NCBI RefSeq assembly: GCF_014204915.1
Contig: NZ_JACHMH010000001.1
Coordinates: 7,155,501-7,219,500, forward strand
Length of the DNA stretch: 64,000 nucleotides
Source of the DNA: Crossiella cryophila
GTDB lineage: Bacteria; Actinomycetota; Actinomycetes; Mycobacteriales; Pseudonocardiaceae
Direction: 5' to 3'
Below the pieces are notes generated by a model. That model made no database searches and had not been told where the DNA came from. It saw only the letters and a program-made list of their open reading frames with translations. Each line of letters begins with the position of its first letter. Position 1 is the stretch's first letter. The position numbers and the translations under genes are program-made. This document shows positions 1 to 12,900 of the stretch, piece by piece.

Positions 1-3000
1 GCCACCCTGGGCTCGGGCCGCACCGTGTCAGACAGCTCGGTCCAGTCGTGGCGGAGCAGCTTGCCGGTGGCCGCGCGGTGGGTGGCCACCGGGACGCCGT
101 CGGCGACCATCCGGGTGGCGAACTCGCCGATGTCCAGCACCGGCTCACCGACCGGGTCGGTGGCCAGCAGGCTCACGCTGCTCTCCCCCAGCCGCCGCAG
201 CCGCACCCGCAGCGAGCGCGCGCCGGTGGCCGAGACGGTGAGGTCCTGCCAGGTGAACGGCAGGAAGGTCTGTCCTTCGGCGAGGCTGCCGTGCGCCATC
301 ACCTGCAACGCGCCGTCCAGCAGTGCCGGGTGCAGCACGAACGGCTCGCTGGGCGCGGCATCGGCCAGGCTGATCTCGGCGTAGCGGTCCGCGCCGTCCA
401 CCCAGATCCGGCGCACGCCCTGGAACAGCGGGCCGTAGACCAGGCCGTCTGAGGCCAGCAGCTCGTAGAAGTCGGCGGTGTCCGCCTCGACCGCACCGGG
501 CGGTGGCCAGGTGTCCCAGCCGGGCTGGGCCGGGGCGGGCTCCGCGGCCAGCACGGCGGTGGCGTGCAGCACCCAGCCGCCCCTGCTGCCCTCGGGCCGG
601 GAGCGCACCGAGACCTGGCGGGTGGTGCTGACGTTGACCTGCACGTCAACACGTTCCGCGCCCTCGAACACCAGCGGGGTGTGCAGGGTCAGCTCGGCAA
701 CGCGGCCGCAGCCGGTCTCCGCCGCGGCCCGCAGCGCCATCTCGACGAATCCCGCGCCGGGGAACATGATCGCGCCGAGCACGGCGTGATCGGCCAGCCA
801 CGGGTGGGTGGTCAGCGAGAGTGAGCCGGTGAGCAGCAGGTCACCGGTCTCGGCCTGTTCCAGCACCCCATCCAGGAGCCCGCAGCCGGGGTCGGCGTCC
901 GCGTTGGTGAGCCAGTAGCGCTCACGCTGGAACGGGTAGGTGGGCAGGTCGACGAACACCGGCGAGCGGTCAGTCCACAGTGGACTGAAGTCGACGCTCG
1001 CGCCGCCGGTGAACGCGGTGCCCAGTGCGCGCAGGAACTGTTCTGGCCCACCGGCCTGGCGGCGCAGGGTGCCGGTGGTGGTGGCCGGGACACCCAGCTC
1101 GGCCAGCAGGTCGGCCACCCCTGGGGTGATCACGGGGTGGCTGCTGACCTCGACGAAGGTGTCGAAGCCCTGTTCGGCGAGTCCGCGCACGGCGTGGTCG
1201 AGGCGGACCGGCTCACGCAGGTTGCGCAGCCAGTACTCGCCGTCCAGTGCGGTGCCGGGCAGGTAGCCGCCGGAAACGGTGGAGTAGAACGGGATCGTCG
1301 TCGCGCCGGGTTTCAGGTCGGCCAGCGCGGCCCGCAGATCCGTGGCGAGCAGGTCGACCTGGGCGGAGTGCGAGGCGTAGTCGACCTCGATCCGGCGGGC
1401 CTGCACGCCTGCGCGGTCGCAGTGCGCGAGCAGTTCGTCCAGGCCGGGGACCGCGCCGGAGACGACCACGGATTCCGGGCCGTTGACCGCCGCGACCGAC
1501 AGTCCGGAGCCGAGGCCGGTCAGCAGCGTGTCCACCTCGGCGGCGGGCAGGGACACCGAGACCATGCCGCCGAGTCCGGCGAGCTTGTCCGCGATGAGCC
1601 GGGAGCGCAGGCACACCACCCTGGCGGCCTCGGTCAGGGTGAGCGCACCGGCGATGTGCGCGGCCACGATCTCACCCTGGGAGTGCCCGACCACGACCGC
1701 GGGTTCGACGCCGTAGGCCTGCCACAGCCGGGTCAGCGACACCATCACCGCGAACAGCGCCGGTTGCACGACGTCCACCCGGCGCAGTGCCTCGGCGTCG
1801 GCGAGCACCTCGAGCAGCGACCAGTCGACCAGCCCGGCGAAGGCGTCCGCGCACGCGTGCAGCGACTCGGCGAAAATGGGCTCTGCCAACAGGTCCACGG
1901 CCATACCCGCCCACTGCGCGCCCTGACCGGGGTAGACGAACACGGCTTCGTGCGGGCCGCTGCGGGTGGTGCCGGTGATCAGCGCACTGCTGGGCTGGTC
2001 CTCGGCCAGTGCGCGCAACGCTTCCCGCGCCTGGGTCGCGTCGGTGGCGATGACCACCGCGCGTTCGCGCAGGGTGGCGCGGGTGGTGTGCAGGGCTCGG
2101 GCGAGGTCAGTGAGCCCGCCCTCGGTGACGACTCCGGCGAGCTGCCGGGCCTGTGCGCGCAGGGCTTCGGGGCTGCTGGCGGACAGGGTCAGCGGCAGCA
2201 CCGCGGCTTCGGGTCCTGGCACCGGGTCCGACTGCTCGAACTGTTCCAGCACAAGGTGTGCGTTGGTGCCGGAGGCGCCGAAGGAGGACACCGCGGCCCG
2301 GCGCGGGCGGTCCAGTTCGGGCCACGGGCGGGCCTGGGTGAGCACGCTGACGCCCTGCCAGTCCACTGTGGACGATGGCGTGTCCACGTGCAGGGTCCTG
2401 GGCAGCAGCCCCGCGCGCATGGCCTGCACGGTCTTGATGACACCGGCGACACCCGCGGCGGCCTGCGTGTGCCCAAGGTTGGACTTCACCGACCCCAGGT
2501 ACAGCGGGGTGCCGCCGGGCCGCTGGCCGTAGGTGGCCACCAAGGCCCCGGCCTCGATGGGGTCGCCGAGCACGGTGCCGGTGCCGTGGCCCTCGACCAG
2601 GTCCACATCGCCGACGGAGAGCCCGGCCTTGGCCAGCGCGGCCCGGATGACGCGCTCCTGGGCCTTGCCGTTGGGTGCGGTCAGGCCGTTGGAGGCGCCG
2701 TCGGAGTTGATCGCCGAACCGCGGATGACCGCGAGGATCCGGCTACCGGCGGCCTGGGCGTCGGAAAGTCGTTGCAGCACCAGCAGTCCGGCGCCCTCGG
2801 ACCAGCCGGTGCCGTCCGCGCCCTGCCCGAAGGACTTGCACCGCCCGTCCGCGGCCAGGCCGCGCTGCCGGGAGAACTCCACGAACGCCGCCGGGGTGAA
2901 CAACTGGGTGGCGCCACCGGCCAGGGCCAGGTCGATCTCGCCCTGCCGCAGCGATTCGCAGGCCAGGTGCATGGCCACCAGGGAGGAGGAACAGGTGGTG

Positions 3001-3596
3001 TCCAGGGTCAGCGCGGGTCCCTCCAGGCCGAGGGTGTAGGCGATCCGGCCCGAGGCGACGCCGCCGGAGTTGCCGGTGCCCAGGTAGCCCTCCAGATCAG
3101 CGGGCGTACCGACCAGTCGGTCGACGTAGTTGTGGTACATCACGCCGGTGAACACGCCGCTCTGACTGCCGCGCAACGAGTCCGGCGCGATACCGGCCCG
3201 TTCCAGTGCCTCCCAGGCCAGTTCCAGCAGCAGCCGGTGCTGCGGGTCGGTGGCCAGCGCCTCACGCGGGGAGATGCCGAAGTGCGCGGCGTCGAAGGCG
3301 TCCCCGTCGGTGAGGAAACCGCCCTGGCTGACATAGGACTTGCCCCGGCTGGCCGGATCCTCGTCCAGCAGGCCGTCCAGCTGCCAGCCTCGATCGGTGG
3401 GCAGCGAGGTGATCGCGTCGCGTTCCCCGGCGACCAGCTCCCACAGCTGTTCGGGTGAGCTGATCCCGCCGGGGAAACGACAGGACATGCCGACGATCGC
3501 GATGGGTTCCCTGGCCGCGGCCAGGCGTTTGCGGGACTCGGCCAGCTCCGCGGTGACCCAGCGCAGGTGGGCGATGAGTTCTTCCTCGTTCGGCAT
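1..3596 (-). CDS. Type I polyketide synthase, module 8 (KS-AT-DH-..., 3' end outside window)
   Basis: Extends a polyketide by one unit. The ATG at 3594-3596 opens with a short coiled docking segment (starts [18 protein letters not shown]), then KS (about 3500-2240, active site DTTCSSS), AT (about 1930-960) and a DH (about 820 onward). The AT carries GHSQGE and YASH motifs, which in this family mean methylmalonyl-CoA. The DH retains the H-x3-G-x4-P motif ([10 protein letters not shown]) and a LLDGALQ motif, so it looks active; a KR must then follow outside the window. At least 1198 residues are present and no stop is reached. The start lies 35 bp after the stop of the module 7 gene, so it is the last PKS gene of the operon visible here. 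Whether more modules and a thioesterase follow cannot be seen. Confidence 0.95.
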   Translation of the reverse strand, partial: MPNEEELIAHLRWVTAELAESRKRLAAAREPIAIVGMSCRFPGGISSPEQLWELVAGERDAITSLPTDRGWQLDGLLDEDPASRGKSYVSQGGFLTDGDAFDAAHFGISPREALATDPQHRLLLELAWEALERAGIAPDSLRGSQSGVFTGVMYHNYVDRLVGTPADLEGYLGTGNSGGVASGRIAYTLGLEGPALTLDTTCSSSLVAMHLACESLRQGEIDLALAGGATQLFTPAAFVEFSRQRGLAADGRCKSFGQGADGTGWSEGAGLLVLQRLSDAQAAGSRILAVIRGSAINSDGASNGLTAPNGKAQERVIRAALAKAGLSVGDVDLVEGHGTGTVLGDPIEAGALVATYGQRPGGTPLYLGSVKSNLGHTQAAAGVAGVIKTVQAMRAGLLPRTLHVDTPSSTVDWQGVSVLTQARPWPELDRPRRAAVSSFGASGTNAHLVLEQFEQSDPVPGPEAAVLPLTLSASSPEALRAQARQLAGVVTEGGLTDLARALHTTRATLRERAVVIATDATQAREALRALAEDQPSSALITGTTRSGPHEAVFVYPGQGAQWAGMAVDLLAEPIFAESLHACADAFAGLVDWSLLEVLADAEALRRVDVVQPALFAVMVSLTRLWQAYGVEPAVVVGHSQGEIVAAHIAGALTLTEAARVVCLRSRLIADKLAGLGGMVSVSLPAAEVDTLLTGLGSGLSVAAVNGPESVVVSGAVPGLDELLAHCDRAGVQARRIEVDYASHSAQVDLLATDLRAALADLKPGATTIPFYSTVSGGYLPGTALDGEYWLRNLREPVRLDHAVRGLAEQGFDTFVEVSSHPVITPGVADLLAELGVPATTTGTLRRQAGGPEQFLRALGTAFTGGASVDFSPLWTDRSPVFVDLPTYPFQRERYWLTNADADPGCGLLDGVLEQAETGDLLLTGSLSLTTHPWLADHAVLGAIMFPGAGFVEMALRAAAETGCGRVAELTLHTPLVFEGAERVDVQVNVSTTRQVSVRSRPEGSRGGWVLHATAVLAAEPAPAQPGWDTWPPPGAVEADTADFYELLASDGLVYGPLFQGVRRIWVDGADRYAEISLADAAPSEPFVLHPALLDGALQVMAHGSLAEGQTFLPFTWQDLTVSATGARSLRVRLRRLGESSVSLLATDPVGEPVLDIGEFATRMVADGVPVATHRAATGKLLRHDWTELSDTVRPEPRV

Positions 3597-3631
3597 ATCA
3601 GGACCTGTCTGTGAAAGAGGGGGCGGGCGCG

Positions 3632-6600
3632 TTACTTGTGCATGCCGAGTTCGGTGTGGATGAACGCGAGCAGCTCGTCGGCGCTGGCCTCCCGCAGTTC
3701 GGTGGCGGACTGCCGGTCGGGGCTGGCGGTGCTGGTGTGCTGGTGCAGCTGGGCGATCCGGCCGGTCAGCCTGGCCAGCAGGGTTCCGTCGGTGCCTGGC
3801 GCGGTCAGGGTGGCCTCGATCAGGTCGAGGGCGTTCAGCAGTGCGGTTTCGGTGCCGTGCGTGCCGCCGAGTTCGCCGCTGAGTCGCTCGGCCAGGGCTT
3901 CCGGGGTGGGGTGGTCGAAGATGATGGTCGGCGGCAGGCGCAGGCCGGTGGCTTGGTTGAGCCGGTTGCGCAGTTCCACCGCGGCGAGGGAGTCGAATCC
4001 GGACTTCAGGAACGGCCTGCGCGGGTCGATCTGCTCGCCACCGGCGAAGCCGAGCAGCGCGGCCGCGTGCTCCCGCACCAGGTTCAGCAGCTCACGCCCG
4101 CGTTCGGCCGGGGTCAGCGCCGCCAACCGATCGGTCAGGCCGGGTTCGGCGGTCACGGCCGCGCGGCGACGGGTTGGTTCGGGTGCGGCGCGGCGTAGTG
4201 GAATGGCGACCGGTTCGGTGCCGGAGACCGCGCGGTCGAACAGGGCCAGTCCCTCCACTGTGGACAGTGCGCCGACCCGCTGCGGGCGGCCGGTGACCGG
4301 GGCGGTGAGGGTGGTGGCCTGCTGCCAGAGGCCCCAGGCCAGGGAATGTGCCGGCAGGCCGAGGGCGTGCCGGTGGGTGGCCAGGGCATCCAGGTAGGCG
4401 TTGGCGGCGGCGTAGCTCGCCTGACCCGGTGAGCCGAGGATGCCCGCGGCACTGGAGAACAGCACGAACAGGCGGAGATCACTGTCTCGGGTCAGCTCGT
4501 GCAGGTGCCGGGCGCCCTCGGCCTTGGCGGCCAGCACGGTGCGCAGGCGGTCGGCGGTGAGCGCGGTGACCACCCCGTCGTCGAGCACGGCGGCGGCGTG
4601 CACGATCCCGGCCAGGCCGGTGATGCCGTCGAGCACCCTGCTGAGCTGCTCGCGGTCGCTGACGTCGCAGGCGTGCACCTGGGCGCTCGCGCCTAGTTCG
4701 GCCAGCTCGGCCACGAGTTCGGCCACCCCCGCAGCGGTGGGGCCGGAGCGGCTGAGCAGGACCAGGTTCCGCACGCCGTGGGTCCGGGCGAGGTGACGGG
4801 CCAGCAGGGCGCCCAGGCCGCTGGTGCCGCCGGTGATCAGCACCGTGCCGTCCGCGGGCAGCTTGGGGAACTCGCCGTCCTGGTCGGCCGGGACCAGGTT
4901 CGGGGCGAGGGCCTTTCCGTTGCGCAGGGCCAGCTGTGGGGCTCCGGTAGGCACGGCGGCGGCCGGGTGGCCGTCGTCGTCGAGCAGGGCGAGGCGGTCG
5001 GGATGCTCGGCCTGGGCCGCACGCAGCAGTCCCCAGACCGGGGCCTGGTTGAGTGCGGTGACCGGGTCGTGCGATCCGGTGGACACCGCTCCCCTGGTGC
5101 GCACGACCAGGCACTGTGGACGGTCGGCGGCGAGGTGTTCCTGCACGACGGCCAGCACCTGGGCGGTGATCTGCACCGGATCGCCCTCGGTCGGACAGTC
5201 GTAGCTGATCGTGTCCACAGTGGACTGACCGGCGAACTCGGTCCAGTCCAGGCGGGAGAGCAGACCGTCGGTCGCCGGGCCGAGGGCATCCGGGCGGACC
5301 GGGCGGGAGTGCAGGCCCTCGACGGTGAGCACCGGGTTGCCCGCCGGATCGGTGGCCAGCAGCGAGAGGTCGCCGGTGATCCGCACCCGCAGCGAACGCG
5401 CACCGGCGCCGTGCACGCTGACACCGGTCCAGGCGAAGGGCAGCAGGGTCCTGCCGGGTTGGCGTCCGACGTGGGCGGCGACCTGGAGGGCCGCGTCCAG
5501 CAGAGCGGGGTGCAGCACGAACTCGCCGGTGGCGTGCTCGGGCAACTCGACCTCGGCGTACCAGTCATCCTCGGCCCGCCACACCGCGCGCACACCCTGG
5601 AAGACCGGGCCGTAGACCAGTCCGTCACCGGCGAGATCCGGGTAGAACTGGGTGAGGTCAACGGGTTCGCCGGGTGGCGGCCAGGTCAGTGCGGCCGGGG
5701 CGATGGGGCTGTCGGTGAGCTGGGCGCTGGCGTGGTGGGTCCAGGTGTCGCCGGTGGCACTGTGGATTTGCGCCTGGCCGTCGGTGGTGATCCGCACCTG
5801 GATGGCCACCTGGCCCTGCTCGGGCAGGACCAGCGGGGCGTGCTGGGTGAGTTCGGCCAGCACCGGGCTGCCGATCTCATCCCCGGCACGGATGGCCAGT
5901 TCGACAAAAGCCGCGCCGGGCAACAACACCGAGCCCAGTACCGCGTGCTCGGCCAGCCACGGGTGGGTGGTCAGGGACAGCGAGCCGGTCAGCAGCACGT
6001 CACCGCTGTCGGCCACCCGGACGGCCGCGCTCAGCAGTCCGTGGTCGAGCGCGGCGAACCCGGCAGCACCCTTGGCAGCACTGGGTTCCAGCCAGAACCG
6101 TTCCCGCTGGAAGGCGTAGGTGGGCAGGTCGATGACGCGGGTGCCCTCGGGCAGCTCCGGCGTCCAGTCCACCTCGACACCGGCGGCATGCGCGCCGCCG
6201 AGGGCCCGCAGCCACTGACGGACGCCGCCCTCGTTGCGGCGCAAGGTGCCGAGTGCGGCGACCTCGGTGTCCCCGGCGATCTGCTCGACCGCGGTGGTCA
6301 GCACCGGATGTGCGCTCATCTCCAGGAAAACCCGGTGTCCGGCCGCGATCAGCTCGGTCACCGCACCCTGGAAGTCCACGCACACCCGCAGGCTGGTGAA
6401 CCAGTGCCCGGCGGTCAGGTCAGTGCCGTCCACCGGCCCGCCGGTGGCCCCGCAGTACACCGGGATCTCGCTCGTGACCGGCCGGATCGGGGCCAGTGCG
6501 GCGAGCAGGTCGGCCCGCAGCGAGTCCACGGCCGCGGTGTGCGAGGCGTAGTCCACCTCGATCCGGCGCACCCGCTCGTGCCGGTCCACCAGCGCGGTCA

Positions 6601-8713
6601 CCGCCTCGGCAGCGCCGGATACCACCACGTACTCCGGACCGTTCAGCGCCGCGATCTCCAGGTCCGCGCCGAAGGGTGCGATCAGCTCCCGCACCGCCGC
6701 CAGCGGCAGCGCCACCGAGGCGATGCCACCGCGCCCGGCCAGTTCCCGCGCGATCAGCTTGGAACGCAGGCAGATCACCCGCGCCGCGTCCACAAGGGAC
6801 AGTGCCCCGGCCACGTGCGCGGCGGCGACCTCGCCCTGGGAGTGGCCGACCACCGCGGCCGGTTCGACCCCGCGCGAACGCCACAGCTTGGCCAGGGACA
6901 CGTGCACCGCGAACAACGCAGGCTGGACCACGTCGACCCGCTGGAGCAGCTCGGCGTCGGCGAGCACCTCCAGCAACGACCAGTCCACGAACTCACCGAA
7001 CGCCTTGGCACACTCCGCCATCGACTCCGCGAACACCGGTTCGCCCAGCAGTTCCACCGCCATGCCAACCCACTGCGAGCCCTGGCCGGGGAAGACGAAC
7101 ACCGGCTTGCCATCGGTGCGGACCTCGCCGGTGACGAGGTCGGCGTGCGGCCGCCCGTCGGCGAGGTCGACCAACCGGTCGGTCAGTTCGGCCGCGTCAG
7201 CCGCGATCAGCACGGCCCGCCGGGTGAAGTGGGTGCGGGTGGTGATCAGGGAATGGGCCAGGTCGGGCAGGGCGACCGGCTCGGCCAGCCGGTCCCGCAG
7301 TCGCCGGGCCGGGCCGGTGAGGTCGTCACGGCCGGAGACCAGGAACGGCGCCAGCGTGGCGGCGGGTTCCGGCCGGACCGGTTCGGGTTCAACGGCTTCC
7401 AGGATCACGTGCGCGTTGGTGCCGGAGACCCCGAAGGAGGACACCGCGGCCCGGCGCGGCCGATCCAGCTCAGGCCATTGGCGGGCTTCGGCGAGCACCG
7501 CGATGTTCTTCCAGTCCACTGTGGATGTTGGCGTCTCGGCGTGCAGGGACTTGGGTAGCAGGCCCGCGTGCAGTGCCTGCACCATCTTGATGACACCGGC
7601 GACGCCGGCGGCGGCCTGGGTGTGCCCGAGGTTGGACTTCACCGACCCGAGGTACAGCGGCTCACCCGCCCGTTTGCCGTAGGTGGCGGCCAGTGCGCCA
7701 GCCTCGATGGGGTCGCCGAGCACGGTGCCGGTGCCATGGCCCTCCACCAGGTCGACGTCGGCGATGGTGAGTCCGGCGTTGGCCAGGGCTGCCCGGATGA
7801 CCCGCTCCTGGGCCTTGCCGCTGGGCGCGGTCAGGCCGTTGGAGGCGCCGTCCTGGTTGACCGCCGAACCGCGGAGCACCGCGAGCACCCGGCGGCCGGC
7901 GGCCTGTGCGTCGGAAAGTCGTTGCAGCACCAGCAGTCCGGCGCCCTCGGCGAAGCCGGTGCCGTCGGCGTCCCCGGCGTAGGAGCGGCAGCGCCCGTCG
8001 GCGGAAAGCCCCTGCTGGCGGGAGAACTCCACGAACAGCTTGGGCAGTGCCTGCACCGTGACGCCACCGGCCAGTGCCAGCTCGCATTCACCGCGCCGCA
8101 ACGAGTCCGCGGCCAGGTGCAGAGCGACCAGGGAGGAGGAGCAGGCCGTGTCCACGGTCAGCGCGGGGCCGGTCAGGCCCAGGGTGTAGGCGATCCGGCC
8201 GGAGATGACGCTGGCCACGTTGCCGATCAGGTTGTCCGCGACATCGGTCAGCGTGTCGTAGCCCTGGTAAGAAGCGCCGACGAACACGCCGACCGCCTTG
8301 TCCTGCAAGGTCTCCGGCACGATCCCGGCGTGTTCCAGCGACTCCCAGGACACCTCAAGTGCCAGTCGCTGCTGCGGGTCCATGCCGCGGGCCTCACGCG
8401 GGGACACCCCGAAGAAGCCGGGGTCGAACCCACCCGCGTCGGCGAGGAAGCCACCGCGGGCGGTGACGCTGTCCCCCGGTTCGAGCCGCCAGCCCCGGTC
8501 GGCCGGGAAGTCGGTGATCGCGTCCACCTCGTCGATCACCAGTCGCCACAGCGCGTCCGGGCTGTCCACCCCGCCCGGGTAGCGGCAGGCCATGCCGACG
8601 ATCGCGAGTGGTTCGGCGCTGGGGTCCTCCAGCTCGCTCACCCTGTTACGCAGCGTGTGCAGTTCCGCGCTGGCCTGGCGCAGGTAGGCGCGCAGCTTGT
8701 CCGTCTCGGTCAT
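3632..8713 (-). CDS. Type I polyketide synthase, module 7 (KS-AT-DH-KR-ACP)
   Basis: 1693-residue single-module PKS. Order (approximate residues): N-terminal docking coil 1-30, KS 33-455 (DTACSSS), AT 545-840, DH 916-1140, KR 1289-1461, ACP 1545-1620 (phosphopantetheine Ser in GFDSL), C-terminal docking tail ending ELGMHK. The AT has GHSQGE and YASH (methylmalonyl-CoA). The DH keeps [10 protein letters not shown] and LLDAALQ. The KR has TGGTSGLG for NADPH, an LDD motif (B-type stereochemistry) and the catalytic Tyr/Asn in YAAAN. Predicted output is an alpha-methyl alkene. It starts 7 bp after the P450 stop codon, which implies one transcript. No ER domain is present. Confidence 0.96.
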   Translation of the reverse strand: MTETDKLRAYLRQASAELHTLRNRVSELEDPSAEPLAIVGMACRYPGGVDSPDALWRLVIDEVDAITDFPADRGWRLEPGDSVTARGGFLADAGGFDPGFFGVSPREARGMDPQQRLALEVSWESLEHAGIVPETLQDKAVGVFVGASYQGYDTLTDVADNLIGNVASVISGRIAYTLGLTGPALTVDTACSSSLVALHLAADSLRRGECELALAGGVTVQALPKLFVEFSRQQGLSADGRCRSYAGDADGTGFAEGAGLLVLQRLSDAQAAGRRVLAVLRGSAVNQDGASNGLTAPSGKAQERVIRAALANAGLTIADVDLVEGHGTGTVLGDPIEAGALAATYGKRAGEPLYLGSVKSNLGHTQAAAGVAGVIKMVQALHAGLLPKSLHAETPTSTVDWKNIAVLAEARQWPELDRPRRAAVSSFGVSGTNAHVILEAVEPEPVRPEPAATLAPFLVSGRDDLTGPARRLRDRLAEPVALPDLAHSLITTRTHFTRRAVLIAADAAELTDRLVDLADGRPHADLVTGEVRTDGKPVFVFPGQGSQWVGMAVELLGEPVFAESMAECAKAFGEFVDWSLLEVLADAELLQRVDVVQPALFAVHVSLAKLWRSRGVEPAAVVGHSQGEVAAAHVAGALSLVDAARVICLRSKLIARELAGRGGIASVALPLAAVRELIAPFGADLEIAALNGPEYVVVSGAAEAVTALVDRHERVRRIEVDYASHTAAVDSLRADLLAALAPIRPVTSEIPVYCGATGGPVDGTDLTAGHWFTSLRVCVDFQGAVTELIAAGHRVFLEMSAHPVLTTAVEQIAGDTEVAALGTLRRNEGGVRQWLRALGGAHAAGVEVDWTPELPEGTRVIDLPTYAFQRERFWLEPSAAKGAAGFAALDHGLLSAAVRVADSGDVLLTGSLSLTTHPWLAEHAVLGSVLLPGAAFVELAIRAGDEIGSPVLAELTQHAPLVLPEQGQVAIQVRITTDGQAQIHSATGDTWTHHASAQLTDSPIAPAALTWPPPGEPVDLTQFYPDLAGDGLVYGPVFQGVRAVWRAEDDWYAEVELPEHATGEFVLHPALLDAALQVAAHVGRQPGRTLLPFAWTGVSVHGAGARSLRVRITGDLSLLATDPAGNPVLTVEGLHSRPVRPDALGPATDGLLSRLDWTEFAGQSTVDTISYDCPTEGDPVQITAQVLAVVQEHLAADRPQCLVVRTRGAVSTGSHDPVTALNQAPVWGLLRAAQAEHPDRLALLDDDGHPAAAVPTGAPQLALRNGKALAPNLVPADQDGEFPKLPADGTVLITGGTSGLGALLARHLARTHGVRNLVLLSRSGPTAAGVAELVAELAELGASAQVHACDVSDREQLSRVLDGITGLAGIVHAAAVLDDGVVTALTADRLRTVLAAKAEGARHLHELTRDSDLRLFVLFSSAAGILGSPGQASYAAANAYLDALATHRHALGLPAHSLAWGLWQQATTLTAPVTGRPQRVGALSTVEGLALFDRAVSGTEPVAIPLRRAAPEPTRRRAAVTAEPGLTDRLAALTPAERGRELLNLVREHAAALLGFAGGEQIDPRRPFLKSGFDSLAAVELRNRLNQATGLRLPPTIIFDHPTPEALAERLSGELGGTHGTETALLNALDLIEATLTAPGTDGTLLARLTGRIAQLHQHTSTASPDRQSATELREASADELLAFIHTELGMHK

Positions 8714-8720
8714 CGCCGCC

Positions 8721-9923
8721 TCACCAACCGACCGGTAGGGAGCTGACCCCGTTGACCAGGCGGGCCGTCCGCCACGGCACTTCCTCGGCAGGCACCGTCA
8801 GGTGCAGGCCGGGGAAGCGGCTGATCAGCGCGCTGAGCACCAGTTGCAGCTCCACCCTGGCCAGCCGGGCGCCGAGGCAGTGGTGCGCGCCGTGGCCGAA
8901 CGCGATGTGGTTGGCCGCGTCCCGGGTGAGGTCGATGGTCGCGGCGTCGGGGAAGACGGTCTCGTCCCGGTTGCCGGCGGCCATGTGCACCACCACGACC
9001 TCCCCGGCCCGCACCAGGGTGCCGCCGAGTTCCACGTCCTCGATCGCCATCCGCGGGAAGTTCCCGGCCGAGGCCAGCGGGGTGTGCCGGAGCAGTTCCT
9101 CCACCGCGCCTGGCACCAGTTCCGGCTCGGCGACCAGCCGTTTCCACAGCTCCGGCCGGCTGAGCAGCTGGAAGAGGAAGTTGCCGATCTGGTTGGCGGT
9201 GGTCTCGTGCCCGGCCAGCAGCAGGGTCATGCCGAAGACGACGAGTTCGGTCTCGTCCAGCCGGTCGTCCAGGTCGCGGGCCTCGACGAGTTTGCTGAGT
9301 AGGTCCTCACCTGGCTGCGCGCGACGCTGGGCGATCAGCTCGGCGAGGTAGCCGATGAGGCCGTCCCTGGCGGCGATGATCAGGTCCAGGTCCTCGGCGT
9401 TGACCGACATGATGTCGTCGGTCCACTGGGCGAACCTGGAGTGGTCCGCCACCGGCACACCGAGCAGGCTGGAGATCACCCGCACCGGCAGCGGCCAGCT
9501 CAGCGCCGAGGCCAGGTCGGCGGTGTTCCCGTTGGCCGCCATGGCATCCAGCAGCGTGTTGATGGTCTCCTCGACCACCGGGCGCAGCGCGTCGACCTGC
9601 CGGACGGTGAAGGCCCTGGCGACCAGCCTGCGTAGCCGGGTGTGCTCGGGCGGGTCCATGGACAGGATGGACATGTCGGTCTCGATGGCCGGGGTGCTGC
9701 GTGCGACGTCCTTGCCCAGCACCGCGGTCCGGCTGAACCTGGGGTCGGCGAGCACCACCTTGATGTCGTGGTACCGGGTGACCAGCCAGGCCGGGTCGCC
9801 GTAGGGCATCTGGATCCGGGTGAGGCCCTCGGCGGCGCGGGCGGCCTGCAGGCCGGGGTGCTCGTCCAGGCCGCGCTGTTCCCCGAAGGGGTAGTTGTGC
9901 ACGGGGCATTCGCTGGCGGTCAT
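8721..9923 (-). CDS. Cytochrome P450 monooxygenase inside the PKS operon
   Basis: 400-residue soluble bacterial P450, probably oxidising the polyketide or its chain. Visible motifs: I-helix AGHETT at 237-242, ExxR as EELLR (E276, R279), and the heme loop [10 protein letters not shown] with the thiolate Cys349. The ATG at 9921-9923 is chosen because it is preceded by GGAG and begins [13 protein letters not shown], a usual P450 N-terminus; the open frame upstream is antisense noise from the PKS. It sits 16 bp after the module 6 gene and 7 bp before the module 7 gene, so it is co-transcribed with the assembly line. The specific substrate and the oxidised position are unknown. Ferredoxin and ferredoxin reductase partners are not encoded in the window. 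Confidence 0.95.
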   Translation of the reverse strand: MTASECPVHNYPFGEQRGLDEHPGLQAARAAEGLTRIQMPYGDPAWLVTRYHDIKVVLADPRFSRTAVLGKDVARSTPAIETDMSILSMDPPEHTRLRRLVARAFTVRQVDALRPVVEETINTLLDAMAANGNTADLASALSWPLPVRVISSLLGVPVADHSRFAQWTDDIMSVNAEDLDLIIAARDGLIGYLAELIAQRRAQPGEDLLSKLVEARDLDDRLDETELVVFGMTLLLAGHETTANQIGNFLFQLLSRPELWKRLVAEPELVPGAVEELLRHTPLASAGNFPRMAIEDVELGGTLVRAGEVVVVHMAAGNRDETVFPDAATIDLTRDAANHIAFGHGAHHCLGARLARVELQLVLSALISRFPGLHLTVPAEEVPWRTARLVNGVSSLPVGW

Positions 9924-9939
9924 GGGGTTCTCCAGTAGG

Positions 9940-12900
9940 TCAGGACTGGGCGTTGGCCTGGTCGATGAAGCCGAACAGCTCCTCGTCGGAGGCGCTGTCG
10001 AAGCGGGGCACGTCCGCCGGCGCCGGTCTGCCGCGCAGCAGTGCCTCGACGCCGCCACGCAGGACGCCGCCCTCGTCGTTGTCCAGCAGGGCCGCCAGAC
10101 TCGCCAGCAGCTCCGGCACCTCCGGTCCGGCCGCCCCGAGCCGCTCGGCCAGGTGCGCGGCCAGCGCGGTGGCGGTGGGATGGTCGAAGACCACGGTGAC
10201 CGGCAGGGCCAGGCCGGTGATCTCGGTGAGCCGGTTGCGCAGCCGCACCGAGGCCAGCGAGTCGAAGCCGAGTTCGCCGAAGATCCGCCGCGGGTCGACC
10301 GCACTGCCGTCCGGGTGGCCGAGCACCGCGGCCACCTCCGCCCGCACGATCTCCCGCAGCCGGGCGGCTCGTTGCTCCCCGGTCAGTCCGGCGAGCGGGT
10401 CGGCGGCCACCGGCTGGATCACCGGTACCGGGCGGGCCTCGGGCAGATCGTGCAACAGCGCGCCGAGCCCGTCGCGGGTCTGGGCGGGCACTCGCGACCA
10501 GTCGGCGTTGAACACCGCGAGGGTCACCGCCCGCCGGTTGAGCGCGTGGGACAGGGCTGCCAGGGCGGCGGGCACCGGCATCGCGGTCAGGCCCATCCGG
10601 CGCAGGCGTTCGTCGCCGACGACGTGCGTGGCCAGACCGTCCCCGGCCCAGGCGCCCCAGGCCACGGACAGGGCGTGCTCCCCGGCGGCGTGCCTCCGCT
10701 GGGCGACGGCGTCGAGCATGGCGTTGGCGGTGGCGTAGGCGCCGAGCCCCGGCACGCCGAACACCCCGGAGATCGAGGAGAACAACACGAACGCGTCCAG
10801 GTTCCGACCGCGGGTCAACTCGTCAAGTACCTGGGCGCCAACGGCTTTCGCCCGCAGGACCTCGGCCAGGTCCTGCTCGGTGAGGGTGTCCAGGACACCG
10901 TCGGCCAGGCTGGCGGCGAGGTGGAACACGTTGGCGGGTGGGTGTTCGGCGAGCAGCTCGGCCATCCGGTCCTGGTCGGCGACGTCGGCGGCCACCAGTA
11001 CGACCTCCGCGCCGAGTTGCTCGCAGTCCACCCGGAGTTGTTGCGCCCCAGGGGCTTCGGGACCCCGTCGGCTGACCAGGACGAGCTTCCGGGCACCCTG
11101 GCTGGCACACCAGCGGGCCACCTCGGCGCCAATCCCACCGGTGCCACCGGTGATGAGAACGGTGCCCTCAGGGGTCCACGTCCGGGTGGGGGTTTCCGGG
11201 GTGAGGCGGGTGAGTCTGCGGCCAAGCAGACCGTTGGCACGCAACGCGATCTGCGTTTCCTCCGGCTTCCCGGCGAGCAGTGCGCGCAGCCGGTCGACGG
11301 TGGCTTCGTCGAGTTCTGCGGGCAAGTCGACCAGGCCACCCCAGATGCCGGGGTACTCCCAGGACGCGACCCGGGCCAGCCCCCAGACCCCGGCGGCGTC
11401 CGGATTCGGTGCGGCATCGGCGGATCCGACGGCCACGGCGTTCCTGGTGGCGATCCACATCGGCAGGCCCAGTCCCGCGTCGTCCACGGCCTGCACAAAA
11501 CGCGCGGCCGCCGCCGGAGTGGCGGAGGCGAGCAGGATGCCGTCGGCGGCGTGCACGCGCAGGGCCGCGGCTACCTCGGCTCGACTGCCATCCGTCACCG
11601 CGGTGGCACCCAGGGCGGTGGCCAGGTGGTCATCGCCCACAACGAGCCAGCGGCCGAGTTCCGTGGTGTGGTCCGGTTCGGGCAGCGGGACCCAGTCGAT
11701 CCGGTGCCGCCAACGCTCGGCCGGGTCACGGCGGGGCGTGACCCACAGGTGGCTGTGCTGGAAGGCGTAGGTGGGCAACGGGACGACCCGGCCGTCCGGG
11801 TGCGCGGGCCGCCAGTCCACGGTGACGCCATGGGTGAACGCCTCGGCGAGGGCGCGGTGCAGCTGGTCCAGGCCACCTTCGTCGCGGCGCAGGGTGCCGA
11901 GCACGGCCGGGGTGGGGATGGCGCTGGTGAGCACGGGGTGCGCGCTGGATTCGATGAACACGTCGAACCCGTCGGCGAGCATGGTGGTGACCGCGCCGTG
12001 GAAGTCCACGCGCTCGCGGAGGTTCTGGTACCAGTACTCGGCATCCAGGCCCGCGGTGTCGAACCGACCGCCGGTCAGCGCGGAGTAGTACGGCACCGCG
12101 GCCGCCCTCGGAGTGATCCCGGCCAGGGATTCGAGCAGTTTCGCGCGGATGACCTCGACGCCGGCCGAGTGCGAGGCGTAGTCCACCTCGATCCGCCGGG
12201 CCCGACCATCCGCGGCCAGCAACGACTCCACCCCGGCGGTTGGGCCGGACACCACCACCGACTCCGGCCCATTCACCGCGGCCACCGACAGTCCGTGTGT
12301 CGCGGACAACTTCTCGGCCTCCGCGACCGGAATCGGCAGTGCCACCATGCCACCCAGCCCGGCCAGTTCCCTCGCGATCAGCTTCGACCGCAGGCAGACC
12401 ACCCGAGCAGCGTCCACAAGCGACAGTGCCCCGGCCACGTACGCGGCGGCGATCTCGCCCTGCGAGTGGCCGACCACGCCCTCCGGTTCCACCCCGTACG
12501 AACGCCACAACCGGGCCAGGGAAACGTTCACCGCGAACAACACCGGCTGCACCACATCGACCCGGCGCAGGGCATCAGCGTCGGTCAGGACGTCGAGCAG
12601 CGACCACTCGACCAGCCCGGCGAAGGCATCCGCGCACTCCCGCATGGACTCGGCGAAAACGTTGTGCGCCAGCAACTCCACCGCCATCCCCACCCACTGC
12701 GAGCCCTGCCCGGGGAAGACGAAGACGGGGCGGGATCCGGTGGCCTGGACGACGGGGCCGCCCTGAGCGAGCCGGGTCAGCTCGTCCTGGTTGAAGACGA
12801 CGGCGCGGTGGTCGAAGGTTGTGCGGGTGGTGGCCAGGGAGTGGCCGATGTCGACCGGGCGGAGGTCGGGGTGTGCGGCGAGGTGGGCTGAGAGTCGGGC

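Noticed and set aside
1137-3458. Long open frames on the plus strand across the PKS genes (also 4778-7558, 9895-12891 and others)
   Set aside because: They are antisense to well-supported PKS domains, lack domain motifs, and arise from high GC at third codon positions.
9924-10304. N-terminal extension of the P450 upstream of 9923
   Set aside because: That stretch is out of frame with, and antisense-free copy of, the end of the module 6 PKS gene; the P450 has a normal length from 9923.
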